Assembly (NCBI RefSeq): GCF_900091475.1
Contig: NZ_FMIB01000002.1
Coordinates: 5,766,001 to 5,830,000, forward strand
Reading direction: 5' to 3'
DNA: 64,000 nucleotides
DNA from: Micromonospora chersina
GTDB lineage: Bacteria; Actinomycetota; Actinomycetes; Mycobacteriales; Micromonosporaceae
Both the position numbers and the translations under genes were made by a program. Positions 48,708 to 56,896 of the stretch are shown one piece after another (the stretch's first letter is position 1; the number at the start of each line of letters is the position of its first letter). The notes beneath the pieces are model-generated. The model searched no databases, was not told the DNA's origin, and saw nothing but the letters and a program-made list of their open reading frames with translations.

Positions 48708-49088
48708 CTACCTCTCCCCGGAACCGTTACGCCCGGTCTGCCCGGGACCGCGGAACCGGTGGACCTCCTGCGGCCAGCCGAGCACGGTCGCGAGCCTGCC
48801 GGCCCAGTGTCGCGCCGCCGCGTCGTCGGGCACGTCCACGACGACGAAGCCGCCGAGGTGCTCCTTGGTCTCGACGTAGGGGCCGTCGGTGAAGACCGGC
48901 CTGCCGTCAACCGGCTCGACACTGCACACCGTGGTGGACCGGTCGAGCCCGCCGTTGGTGAAGATGAGGACGCCGTCGGCCTGCATCTCCTCGATCACGG
49001 TCCGGGCGGCCATGCTCTTCTCACGCAGTTCCTCCGCCGTGTGGTCGGGCACCCACTCATCGTTGAAGGTGATCAGGTACTCCGTCAT
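48708..49088 (-). CDS. YciI family protein
   Basis: A 126-residue dimeric alpha/beta (ferredoxin-like) protein of the YciI/DGPF type. MTEYLITFNDEWVPDHTAEE is followed by MAARTVIEEMQADGVLIFTN, then VFTDGPYVETKEHLGGFVVV, containing the DGPF-like segment DGPYVETKE that defines the family, and ARHWAGRLATVLGWPQEVHR. Relatives include small oxygenase-like or muconolactone-isomerase-like enzymes and partners of ECF sigma factors, but the function here is unknown. GAGAGGAGACGACC precedes the ATG. It is convergent with the kinase gene and stands alone. Confidence 0.85.
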   Translation of the reverse strand: MTEYLITFNDEWVPDHTAEELREKSMAARTVIEEMQADGVLIFTNGGLDRSTTVCSVEPVDGRPVFTDGPYVETKEHLGGFVVVDVPDDAAARHWAGRLATVLGWPQEVHRFRGPGQTGRNGSGER

Positions 49089-49249
49089 GGTCGTCTCCTC
49101 TCAGCGCACACTCGTTCTACGAACGGCTGCGCCCTGATCCGACATCATCCTGGAAACCTCCTTCGGAGCGGCACCTCGTCACCGTCACCCCCATCGGGTC
49201 GTTCCCCCAGGTACCGGCCGGGGGCGGTCGGTGGGAGGGCGGGACGACT

Positions 49250-50545
49250 GTGACGACCGCAGGGCGGCTGACAGCCGCGGTCAAGAACCGCAGGACCGCG
49301 AACATCGCGGTCCTCGTCGGCGCGCAGACCGTCAACCTCGGCGGGGTCCTCGTCGTCACGGCCCTGTTCGCCCCGGCCGACTTCGGCCGGTTCGCGACGC
49401 TGTTCGCGGTCGCCGCGATGGTCGGCGGAGCCAGCCCGCTGCGGCTCGAGGTGGCGGCCACCACCGCCACCGAGGCGGACGCCGCGCAGCTCATCCGGGC
49501 GGCGATGCGTTCCAACCTCGTCGCCGCCGCCGCGACCGGGATCATCGCCCTCACCTGCCACACCGTGTGGGGGCAGCTCGACGGCGGGGCCCTCGCCGAG
49601 TCGGCGGCGCTGGCCGCCGTCACCTACGCCATCGCGGCCGCCGGCACCTACACCTATGCGCGCGTACGGGAACGCCGCTACATGCGCGTGTCCGGCAGCA
49701 AGCTCCTCACCGCCGCCGTGCAGGTCGCCGGCCAGGTGGCGGCCAGCGTGGTGATGCCGACCCCGGCGGGCCTGCTCGCCGCGGCCGCCGTCGGCTACGG
49801 CGCCGGCACGCTGCTCCTGCTCACCCCCACCCCCACCGGCGGGATCACCCTCCCGCCGATGCGGGACGTCCTCCGCCGGCACCGCGCGTTCATGCTCGCC
49901 GCGGCGCCGGCCGGGATCGTGTCGGCCGTGGCCGTCAACCTGCCGGTCGCGGCGTCCGGCGTCGCGCTCGGTACCGTCGCGGCGGCCGACGTGGCGTTGG
50001 CGCTGCGGATCGGGGCGCTCCCGTCGGCGCTGCTCGGGCAGGCGCTGATGCCGCTGCTCCTCGGGGAGATCACCCACCGGGTACGCACCGACGCGGCGCT
50101 GGCGTTGCCGACCTTCATGCGGGCCCTGCGGGGCCTGACCGCTGCGGGTTGCGTGTCCGTCGCCGCCGTCGTCGCCGCCGGCTGGTGGCTGATCCCTGTC
50201 GTCCTCGGTGAGCAGTGGCACGGGGTGGGGCTGGCGTTGCTGCTGCTCTCGCCGTTCCTCCTCGGCCAGTTCGCCGTGGCCCCGGTCAGCCAGAGCCTCA
50301 ACGCCGCCGGACGGAACGCGACGCAACTCGTGTGGGACGTCGCCCGGTTGGCGGCGACCGCGGCGGTGTTCGGGGCCGCCGCGGCAGGCGTGATCGGCTA
50401 CCGGGCCTGCCTGCTGTGGTTCTCGGCGATGATGGCCGCCGCGTACGCCGCGCATGTCGCGCTGACCCGGGCCGCGCTGGCCGGGCTGCCCGACGCATCC
50501 CGCAAGGAACCGGTGGCGGCGACGGCGACGGCGGCATACCGGTGA
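49250..50545 (+). CDS. Polysaccharide flippase-like membrane protein (MATE/Wzx type)
   Basis: A 431-residue protein with about twelve helices and little soluble sequence, resembling lipopolysaccharide or polysaccharide flippases. It starts TAAVKNRRTANIAVLVGAQT, with VVTALFAPADFGRFATLFAV (the family LG-x-ADFG-type start), then EVAATTATEADAAQLIRAAM. The C-terminal half shows LLLSPFLLGQFAVAPVSQSL. GTG 49250 has GGGAGGG ~12 bases upstream. Its stop overlaps the O-antigen-ligase-like gene (GTGA). Together they could move and polymerise a surface glycan, yet no glycosyltransferase or nucleotide-sugar gene is near; the pair may serve a pathway encoded elsewhere. Confidence 0.8.
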   Translation: MTTAGRLTAAVKNRRTANIAVLVGAQTVNLGGVLVVTALFAPADFGRFATLFAVAAMVGGASPLRLEVAATTATEADAAQLIRAAMRSNLVAAAATGIIALTCHTVWGQLDGGALAESAALAAVTYAIAAAGTYTYARVRERRYMRVSGSKLLTAAVQVAGQVAASVVMPTPAGLLAAAAVGYGAGTLLLLTPTPTGGITLPPMRDVLRRHRAFMLAAAPAGIVSAVAVNLPVAASGVALGTVAAADVALALRIGALPSALLGQALMPLLLGEITHRVRTDAALALPTFMRALRGLTAAGCVSVAAVVAAGWWLIPVVLGEQWHGVGLALLLLSPFLLGQFAVAPVSQSLNAAGRNATQLVWDVARLAATAAVFGAAAAGVIGYRACLLWFSAMMAAAYAAHVALTRAALAGLPDASRKEPVAATATAAYR

Positions 50546-51855
50546 ACACCACGCCGGCGCCCACCGTGACGGTCACCGCCCGGGACGTGGCCGCGGTCGC
50601 CCCGATCGTCGCCCTGCCGGCGGCGGTCCTCCTCGACGGTTCCCGGCTCGTCGCCGACGCGCTCGCACCCGTGGCCGGCGCGGCGGCCGCCCACCCGCAC
50701 CTGCTGCTGTACGCGACGCTCGCCGCGGCGGCCGCCGTCACCCTGGCGGGCTGGTCGCGGCGAGGGTTCCGGCCGCTCGCCGGATCGGGGCCGTTCCTGG
50801 TGCTGCTGCTGTCGTTCACACCCGGACTGGTGCTCACGTCCTTCGACGCCTACTCGACGACGAAGGTCACGACGATGCTCACCGTCACGCCGCTGCTGGT
50901 TGTCGGCGCGCTGACGGTGGTCGACCGGCCCGCCCGCCGTGCCGCCGCCCTGTGGGTGCTCGCATTCCTCGGCGTCCTGGTGGCCGTGCTCGCGCTGGCC
51001 GTGCCCGAGCCCGCCTACGAGATCCAGCAGGCGGTGGTGCTCCGGGGCAACGTCACGATCTCCACCGCCCGTGTCATCGGCTTCGGGGCGGTGGCCCTGC
51101 TCTGCCTGGCCGTGGCGCACCGGCGGTTGCCGATCCGGGTGGTCGCCGCCGCCGGCGCGGCCGCCCTGGTGGTGCCGCTGACGTTGACCGGTTCACGAGG
51201 CCCGGTCGTCTCCGCTGTCGCCGCCGCCGCGGTGCTGGTGGTGCTGCGCAGCCGAGGCGGCCGGTGGATGACCATCGTGCCCGGCGTCGCGGCGGTCACC
51301 GCCGTCGCTGCCGCTGTCGCGTCGTCGCTGGTGCCCCAGCAGTCCGCGGCCCGGTTCGAGGTGCTGTCCGGCGGCCCTCTCGATCCGTCCTCGCAGGCCC
51401 GGGTGGCGTTGTCGCACCTGGCGTTCGACACGTTCACGGCGCACCCGATCGGGCTGGGCTGGGGTGACTTCGGGTCGGTGGTGCCGGGCTACCTGCTGGC
51501 GTACGCGCCGGGCCGGGAGGACATCGTCTACCCGCACAACCTGCCGCTGGAGGTGGCGGTGGAAGGCGGGTTGGTGGCGTTGGCAGGACTGCTGCTGCTG
51601 GCCGCCGCGGTGGCCCGGGCCGTGTGGGTGCGGCGCGGCGACCCCACGGCCGCCGGGATGGGCGCCCTCGTCGTGTACGCGACGGTGAACGCGCTGTCGA
51701 GCGCGGACATCAACGGCAACGTCATGGTGTGGGTGTTCAGCGCCGTGGCGCTCGTGGCCGGGTCCCAGCGGGCTGGGGCGCACCGCAAGGTGGACGCTGC
51801 CGCGCCGGTGCCCCGAGCCGGCCGCACACCGGTCGGTACGGCCGCCCCTCGCTGA
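50542..51855 (+). CDS. O-antigen ligase/polymerase-like membrane protein
   Basis: A 437-residue multi-pass protein with ~11 helices. The O-antigen ligase (Wzy_C) hallmark occurs at the large extracellular loop: VPLTLTGSRGPVVSAVAAAA, then FEVLSGGPLDPSSQARVALS, HPIGLGWGDFGSV, and VYPHNLPLEVAVEGGLVALA (the H-N-x-x-L-E-x-x-x-E/G motif common to WaaL/Wzy proteins). GTG 50542 overlaps the flippase stop by 4 bp. It should join or polymerise lipid-linked glycans on the outer face of the membrane. In a Gram-positive the acceptor would be an exopolysaccharide, teichoic-acid-like polymer or protein, not LPS. No specificity can be inferred. Confidence 0.85.
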   Translation: MNTTPAPTVTVTARDVAAVAPIVALPAAVLLDGSRLVADALAPVAGAAAAHPHLLLYATLAAAAAVTLAGWSRRGFRPLAGSGPFLVLLLSFTPGLVLTSFDAYSTTKVTTMLTVTPLLVVGALTVVDRPARRAAALWVLAFLGVLVAVLALAVPEPAYEIQQAVVLRGNVTISTARVIGFGAVALLCLAVAHRRLPIRVVAAAGAAALVVPLTLTGSRGPVVSAVAAAAVLVVLRSRGGRWMTIVPGVAAVTAVAAAVASSLVPQQSAARFEVLSGGPLDPSSQARVALSHLAFDTFTAHPIGLGWGDFGSVVPGYLLAYAPGREDIVYPHNLPLEVAVEGGLVALAGLLLLAAAVARAVWVRRGDPTAAGMGALVVYATVNALSSADINGNVMVWVFSAVALVAGSQRAGAHRKVDAAAPVPRAGRTPVGTAAPR

Positions 51856-51919
51856 TCTCCCACCGGCGGCGGGGCTTCCCGGCTTCGCGGGATGGAGGCC
51901 GGCCCGGCACCTCGGCCGG

Positions 51920-53143
51920 CTACCGGCCGGCCGGTGGCTGCCAGGCGGCGGGTGCGGCGCGGAGGTCCTGCTCGACCCGCGCGCGTACCGCCGTCGGGTC
52001 GACGCCGAGGTCGCGCAGCACCGCGCTGCCGCCGCCCGCGTCGTCCTCGATCAGCGCGAGCAGGAGGTGACCGGTGCCCGTGTCGGAGTGCCGGTAGGCG
52101 AGCGAGATCTCCATGGCGCGCGTCACGGCGGTGACGACGTCGGCGTCCGCGAACGGGTCGCCCAGGCGCTGGCTGCTCAGCTGCTCGGTGAGCACCTCGG
52201 CCGGCGGCTCCTCGGGCCCGCCGCGCCGTGCGGCGAGCACGCGGAGGCGGTGGGCGTCGACACCGTGGCCGCGCAGGACGGCCGCGCCCCGGTTGCGGCT
52301 CGACTGATGGGCGGGTACCGGGATCCGGGCCGCTTCGAGGGTGGCGTCATGGGTGAGCATCGCGAGCAGGATGTGCAGCGGGCCGATCACGTCCTGGCCG
52401 AGCCGGATCGCCTGGCGTTTCGCCTCGAACTCGACTCCGGCCAGTATCGGGCCGAAGCGGCTGAGCCGGGACGCACGCGCGAAGAACCGACCCGCGACGC
52501 GGTCGACAAGCGAACCGGAACGGGGCCAGAGCGCCAACCGCACGTCGTCGAGATCCGGGTAGGGCTCGTCGGGCCGTCGCATCGCCGGTTCGGCGCGCAA
52601 CCGGTCGATGGCCGAGAGCCGTGCGTACTCGTGGGGGAAGATGTAGGTGGTCCCGTCGCAGCCGCGCAGTCGCAGCATGCCGAGCACGAGATGGGACAGG
52701 TTGGCGAACGGCGTGCCGCTGTCGCGTGCGGCGTGCAGCGCGTCGGCGAGGGTGACACGGACGCCGCTCGTCCACAGTGGATGCACGCTCTGCTGTCCGA
52801 GGCGCCGGCCCGGCTGGCGACGGAACCGCCACTCGACCTCGCGGAGAATCGCCTGCACCTCGTCGTCGAACTCGCTCGCCGGCCCGGACACCAGTTCGCC
52901 GACCGCGCGTGCGGCCGGGATGCGGCGCGGGTCGGCCGCCATCCGCATGAGGTTCGCGCCATTCGCACCCGCGAGCAGCCACGGCGGAACCGACCTGGGG
53001 TACGGCGCGACCCGGCACAGCACGTCGAGGGTGCCGACGCTGTCCGCCCCGCGCTGGACCGCGCCCGAGTACGCCCGCAGTAGCACCCGCATCGGCATCG
53101 CGCCGAGCGCGACGAAGGGTCGCTGCTCCTCGTGCGGCAGCAC
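51920..53143 (-). CDS. Clp amino-terminal repeat-domain protein without ATPase
   Basis: A 407-residue protein built of ClpA/B/C N-terminal type repeats. Segments such as SGTPFANLSHLVLGMLRLRG, RQAIRLGQDVIGPLHILLAM with LTHD, and YRHSDTGTGHLLLALIEDDA each resemble the helical Clp-N hairpin (A-x-x-x-x-x-x-x-x-I-x-x-x-H-L-L-x-A-L). At least three, probably four, repeats are present. There is no Walker A or B motif, so it cannot unfold protein itself. GTG 53143 follows GGAGG by 7 bases. It is divergent from an Ino1-like gene with only 89 bp between. It could bind Clp substrates or adaptors, or be an anti-adaptor; this is inference. Confidence 0.8.
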   Translation of the reverse strand: MLPHEEQRPFVALGAMPMRVLLRAYSGAVQRGADSVGTLDVLCRVAPYPRSVPPWLLAGANGANLMRMAADPRRIPAARAVGELVSGPASEFDDEVQAILREVEWRFRRQPGRRLGQQSVHPLWTSGVRVTLADALHAARDSGTPFANLSHLVLGMLRLRGCDGTTYIFPHEYARLSAIDRLRAEPAMRRPDEPYPDLDDVRLALWPRSGSLVDRVAGRFFARASRLSRFGPILAGVEFEAKRQAIRLGQDVIGPLHILLAMLTHDATLEAARIPVPAHQSSRNRGAAVLRGHGVDAHRLRVLAARRGGPEEPPAEVLTEQLSSQRLGDPFADADVVTAVTRAMEISLAYRHSDTGTGHLLLALIEDDAGGGSAVLRDLGVDPTAVRARVEQDLRAAPAAWQPPAGR

Positions 53144-53232
53144 TGGTCCTCCAGGTTCGGGACGGAATGGCGTGCCTGGACAGCTCGCTCACGCCATGGT
53201 GCCTCCTTCCCGCACGCGCGTACCCTTCGTGC

Positions 53233-54174
53233 GTGATCAACAACGTGAAGCTCGCGGTCGTCGGCGTCGGCAACAACACGTCGGCGCTGGTGCAGGGGAT
53301 CGCCTTCCACCGCGGCACCGGCAGCCTGGTGGGCGTCCACCGGCCGGAGGTGGCCGGGCTGGCGGTCGGTGACATCGACGTCGTCGCGGCCTTCGCCCTC
53401 TCCGACGGCAAGGTCGGCAAGGACCTGCACGAGGCGATCTTCGTTGCGCCCAACAACTTCCCGCGGCTCGACGTGGAGCTGCCGCCCGCGGGCGTGACGG
53501 TGCAGGCCGGTCTCGTCGACTCGACGGAGGTCGAGCGGGTGGCACACGCGCTGGAGGGCGCCGAGGTGCTGCTCTATTCCGCGCCGAGCGGCAGGCCCGA
53601 AACCGCCCACGCGTACGCCGAGGCGGCCCTGCGGGCGGGCGTGGCGTTCGTGAACACCACCTCGGACGCGGTCGCCCGGGAACCGCTGTGGCTCACGCGG
53701 TTCGAGGAGGCCGGCCTGCCGCTGCTCGGCGACGACCTGGCCAGCCAGTTCGGCACCTCCGTGGTGCACCGCGCACTGCTGCGGTTGCTCGAGGAGCGCG
53801 GGCTCACCCTGGTCAGTTCCTACCAGGTGAATCTGGGGGGTACGGAGGACTTCCGTAACCTGGTCGAGAACCCCAACACCAAGGCGCGGTCCAAGTTGAA
53901 TGCCGTCGGGTCCGACAAGGTGCAGATGGCGCCCCTCGGATATCTCCCGCACCTGCGATCCCAGAAGATCGCCCACCTCAACGTCGAAGCGCAGGGCTGG
54001 GGTGGGACAGCGGTGAGCCTGGACGTGCGGCTGAAGGTGGACGACCCGAGTGGCGCGGCTGGCGTCAACATCGACCTGATCCGGATGGCCGCCGCCGCTC
54101 TGCGTTCCGGCCGTGGTGGCTACCTCGCCGAGGCGGCGTCGTACCTGAAGTCCCCGCCCGGAACCGCGATCTGA
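53233..54174 (+). CDS. Ino1-type myo-inositol-1-phosphate synthase homologue with altered active site
   Basis: A 313-residue protein of the actinobacterial Ino1 family. It starts INNVKLAVVGVGNNTSALVQ and shows SDGKVGKDLHEAIFVAPNNF, VLLYSAPSGRPETAHAYAEA, NTTSDAVAREPLWLTRFEEA and LPLLGDDLASQFGTSVVHRA. In catalytic Ino1 proteins the last motif is GDDIKSQVGAT; here Ala170 replaces the conserved lysine, while the two Asp remain. The C-terminal VDDPSGAAGVNIDLIRMAAA is normal. It is also shorter than typical (~360). TACCCT (53221-53226) six bases before GTG 53233 supports a leaderless start. It may have lost cyclase activity or do a different reaction. It is divergent from the Clp-N protein gene. 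Confidence 0.82.
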   Translation: MINNVKLAVVGVGNNTSALVQGIAFHRGTGSLVGVHRPEVAGLAVGDIDVVAAFALSDGKVGKDLHEAIFVAPNNFPRLDVELPPAGVTVQAGLVDSTEVERVAHALEGAEVLLYSAPSGRPETAHAYAEAALRAGVAFVNTTSDAVAREPLWLTRFEEAGLPLLGDDLASQFGTSVVHRALLRLLEERGLTLVSSYQVNLGGTEDFRNLVENPNTKARSKLNAVGSDKVQMAPLGYLPHLRSQKIAHLNVEAQGWGGTAVSLDVRLKVDDPSGAAGVNIDLIRMAAAALRSGRGGYLAEAASYLKSPPGTAI

Positions 54175-54208
54175 CGACACGGGAGGTTTCCCCGCTCGGG
54201 GCGACCGA

Positions 54209-54601
54209 TCACTGAGCCGTGCCCGCGAACAGCCACCGTCGGACCGGAACCTCCAGCAACACCCGCTCACCCTCCGGCTCCCCGACGTCCCATCCCTCGT
54301 ACTTGTCTGCGAACGCCTCGACGACAGTGGCGGGGTAGTCGCCGCGGTGCAGGTGGGCGACGCCCTCGGCCACCACGGGAGCGGTCCCGTCCTCCAGGGC
54401 CAGGGACACGCGCGGGTCGACCTCCAGGTTCCGTGCCTTGACGCTGCGAGCGTCGCAGCCGATCCACCAGGTGCCGTCCGCGTAGATGAACCAGACCGGC
54501 GTCACGTGGGGAGAACCGTCGCGGCGCACGGTGCACAGCCACACGTTCCGCTCGTCGGCCAGCCGGGTCTCGACGTCGGGGGGCGGGAGAGGTGAGGTCA
54601 T
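54209..54601 (-). CDS. Pyridoxamine 5'-phosphate oxidase family (FMN-binding split barrel) protein
   Basis: A 130-residue split-barrel flavin or F420 protein. VETRLADERNVWLCTVRRDG then SPHVTPVWFIYADGTWWIGC is the standard opening; SVKARNLEVDPRVSLALEDG, and VVAEGVAHLH follow. Members bind FMN or deazaflavin F420 and reduce diverse substrates; Micromonosporaceae have many F420-dependent ones. ATG 54601 is the start that gives the usual length; ATG 54619 would add six residues. It faces the inositol-phosphate-synthase-like gene tail to tail. No ribosome site is obvious. Substrate unknown. Confidence 0.85.
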   Translation of the reverse strand: MTSPLPPPDVETRLADERNVWLCTVRRDGSPHVTPVWFIYADGTWWIGCDARSVKARNLEVDPRVSLALEDGTAPVVAEGVAHLHRGDYPATVVEAFADKYEGWDVGEPEGERVLLEVPVRRWLFAGTAQ

Positions 54602-54683
54602 GTGGGAAGTGGACCACACCCGGGATGGGCGCGGATGCCGCTGGCGGCCCGCCGTCGCGAAGCGGGAGACCTAGAGTCGGGGA

Positions 54684-55127
54684 ATGCTGATCCGGATCGA
54701 GGGCGGCGACCTGCCGGGCCGGCGTACCGGCGCCGAGGCGGACCTGCTGCGGCTCCGCAACGTGCACGTGGGGATGCAGCGCAGGGCCGAGGTGGTCGAC
54801 CGGGTGCCCGCCGACGCGCGGGAAGCGGCCTGGCAGTTCGAGGTCACCAGCCGCGAGGTGGACGGCCTGCTCGACGTCGGTGGGCCGTGGGTGCACGGCC
54901 GCCCGGGGGCGCGATTCCTCTACCTCAGCTGGGGTGCGGTGACGGAGGACCGTTTCGAGATGTTCCGCCGGGCGAAGCTCCTGTTCGGTGACATCCCGGG
55001 GACGCTGCTGCGCGCCGGCCACGAGGGAGCCGGTGTGCTGGTCGGCCGGCTCCGGTTGACGGACGCCGAGGGTGGGCCGGTGTGTGCCCGGGTCCGGCCA
55101 TCCGGCGTCCACTGGACGGTGGAGTGA
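54684..55127 (+). CDS. DUF5990 family protein
   Basis: A 147-residue protein matching DUF5990: MLIRIEGGDLPGRRTGAEAD at the start, then LRNVHVGMQRRAEVVDRVPA, AAWQFEVTSREVDGLLDVGG and the central PWVHGRPGARFLYLSWGAV. Its C-terminus VCARVRPSGVHWTVE forms the last strand. It is a compact mostly beta protein of unknown function, widespread in actinomycetes. TAGAGT (54672-54677) ends six bases before the ATG, so the transcript should be leaderless. Its stop overlaps the following nucleotidyltransferase-family gene by 4 bp, so the two are co-expressed. Confidence 0.8.
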   Translation: MLIRIEGGDLPGRRTGAEADLLRLRNVHVGMQRRAEVVDRVPADAREAAWQFEVTSREVDGLLDVGGPWVHGRPGARFLYLSWGAVTEDRFEMFRRAKLLFGDIPGTLLRAGHEGAGVLVGRLRLTDAEGGPVCARVRPSGVHWTVE

Positions 55128-55747
55128 GCGCGCCGGTGGGTTGCGGCATGTCGCCGACCACTGAGCCGAGTGGTCCCCGGACGGCCGAGCTGGCCGAGCT
55201 GGTCGCGGGGTGTCCCTGGCTCCTCGACGTGCTGGTGGTGGTGCGGGAGGCCGGTCTACCGGACGCGTGGGTCGGGGCGGGCGTCCTTCGGGACCTGGTC
55301 TGGGGCCGGCGGTACGGCGGCGGCTTCGACCCGCGGGCCGTGCGGGACGTCGACGTCGCGTTCTTCGACCCCGACGATCTCACCCCGAGCGGCGACGCCG
55401 CGGCGACGGAACTGCTGCGCCGCCGCGACCCGGCGATCCCGTGGGAGGCGACCAACCAGGCCGCCGTGCACACCTGGTACGAGAGCGTGTTCGGCGTCGG
55501 TCCGGTCGATGCGCTGCGCTCGGTGGGCGAGGCGGTGGCCACCTGGCCCGAGACCGCCACCTGTGTGGCGGTGCGTCTCGACGCTGCCGGGACGCTGCAC
55601 GTCTGTGCCCCGCTCGGGCTGGACGACCTGCTCGACGGGGTGTGGCGGCGGAACCCGCGCCGGGTGACCGTGGAGCTGTCCCGTGCCCGCCTCGCCCGCC
55701 ACGATCCGGGCAGGCGCTGGCCTGGGGTGCGGATCCTGCCGCCGTAG
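55124..55747 (+). CDS. Nucleotidyltransferase family protein (DUF925-like)
   Basis: A 207-residue protein of the nucleotidyltransferase-like family. LPDAWVGAGVLRDLVWGRRY and DVDVAFFDPDDLTPSGDAAA carry the paired Asp expected for metal binding, and PAIPWEATNQAAVHTWYESV with FGVGPVDALRSVGEAVATWP fits the family C-terminal half. Members are bacterial relatives of minimal nucleotidyltransferases without assigned reaction. GTG 55124 overlaps the DUF5990 stop; ATG 55148 is an alternative that leaves a better-conserved start. The two genes form a small operon. Confidence 0.78.
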   Translation: MSAPVGCGMSPTTEPSGPRTAELAELVAGCPWLLDVLVVVREAGLPDAWVGAGVLRDLVWGRRYGGGFDPRAVRDVDVAFFDPDDLTPSGDAAATELLRRRDPAIPWEATNQAAVHTWYESVFGVGPVDALRSVGEAVATWPETATCVAVRLDAAGTLHVCAPLGLDDLLDGVWRRNPRRVTVELSRARLARHDPGRRWPGVRILPP

Positions 55748-55819
55748 CGATCACCGACGCCTCCCGACCCGAGTACGGATGCTCATTTCTCTGGCGGCGT
55801 GACGCGGCAGGATCGGGCC

Positions 55820-56218
55820 GTGACGAAGACGATGCGTACCCTGCTCGGCGGCCTGCTTCTGGCGGCGGCGACGGTCGGGGCCTGGTGGGCGTGGCTGGGC
55901 TGGGAGTCGGGCTACACGGTCGACCCGGAGACCGGCGCGACCAGCGGCCCGTACGCGGTCTGGCAGGTCGCCGCCGCCGTGCTCACCCTGATCGTGATCG
56001 CGGCCGTGGGCGGCTGGTTCTGGACTCCGTGGCTGGTGGCGCCGGTGATGACGGTGACCTTCACCGCGGTCTGGGCGGTGCGGGCCGCGTCGACGGACGC
56101 CAGCGGGCTCTGGGCGGTGGGGGCGGCGCTGGTCCCCATCGGCACCGCCATCGGGGCGACAGTGGTCAGCGGCGCGGCAGCCTGGCTGCGTCGCCGCGGT
56201 GGTGCCCCCGCCCGCTGA
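55820..56218 (+). CDS. Small hypothetical membrane protein
   Basis: A 132-residue protein with four likely helices: TLLGGLLLAAATVGAWWAWL, AVLTLIVIAAVGGWFW, APVMTVTFTAVWAVRAA and LVPIGTAIGATVVSGAAAWL. No catalytic motif or family is recognised. GTG 55820 is supported by CAGGAT (55808-55813) exactly six bases upstream, the same leaderless spacing seen for other genes here; ATG 55832 is an alternative. It ends 32 bp before the heme oxygenase start but the latter has its own -10 element. Confidence 0.6.
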   Translation: MTKTMRTLLGGLLLAAATVGAWWAWLGWESGYTVDPETGATSGPYAVWQVAAAVLTLIVIAAVGGWFWTPWLVAPVMTVTFTAVWAVRAASTDASGLWAVGAALVPIGTAIGATVVSGAAAWLRRRGGAPAR

Positions 56219-56250
56219 GGAGCGGACCGCCCGGCGGGCATACTTGCCGG

Positions 56251-56868
56251 ATGTCTGAGCAGGCCCGCCGCGCGCGACCGGAGGCCGTGTCGCCGATGCT
56301 GGCCGCGTTGCGGACCGGCACCCGCGACCACCATCTGGCGCTGGAACGCGACCTCGACCTGCCCGGCCGGATCCGGACCCGGGCCGACCTGGCGGCCGTG
56401 CTCTCGGCGCTGCTCGCCGCGTGGGCCCCGCTGGAACGCGACCTCGCCGCCGCGGACTGGTCCGGGCTGCGGCTCGACCCCCGGCTCGGCGCGGCGACCG
56501 GCCTGCTCCGCGCCGACCTGGCCGCGCTCGGCATCGCGCAGGCGGCGGGCGACGGCCGGGAGGACGGCGGTGTCCGGTTCGACACCCGGGCCCGGGCGGT
56601 CGGCGGACGGTACGTGTTGCTCGGCAGCGCGCTGGGCGGCAGCGTCATCGCTCCCGTGGTGGAACGGCGGCTCGGCCTCGCCGAGGGCGAGGCGACCGGC
56701 TTCTTCCGGCGCAGCGGCCGCGCGCCCGGGCGCGACTGGCGGGACTTCCGCGTGGCGCTGACCGCCGGCGAGTGGCCACCGGCGGAGCTGGCCGAGGCGG
56801 CCGAGGCCGCCCGCGCCACCTTCACCTTCGTGGGCCGGACCGCCGCGCCGCTGCTCCGCGCGGCCTGA
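56251..56868 (+). CDS. Biliverdin-producing heme oxygenase
   Basis: A 205-residue helical heme oxygenase. LRTGTRDHHLALERDLDLPG near the N-terminus places the proximal haem ligand at His28 (T-x-x-x-H-x-x-x-E spacing as in bacterial heme oxygenases). VGGRYVLLGSALGGSVIAPV is the distal helix with the flexible GSxxGG glycines, and TGFFRRSGRAPGRDWRDFRV carries the basic propionate-binding residues. It degrades haem to biliverdin, CO and iron. CATACT ends six bases before ATG 56251, again a leaderless arrangement. No phytochrome gene, its frequent partner, is in the window, so iron recovery or pigment supply remain open. Confidence 0.88.
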   Translation: MSEQARRARPEAVSPMLAALRTGTRDHHLALERDLDLPGRIRTRADLAAVLSALLAAWAPLERDLAAADWSGLRLDPRLGAATGLLRADLAALGIAQAAGDGREDGGVRFDTRARAVGGRYVLLGSALGGSVIAPVVERRLGLAEGEATGFFRRSGRAPGRDWRDFRVALTAGEWPPAELAEAAEAARATFTFVGRTAAPLLRAA

Positions 56869-56896
56869 CCGCCCGCGCGCGCCGTCCTCACCCTCG

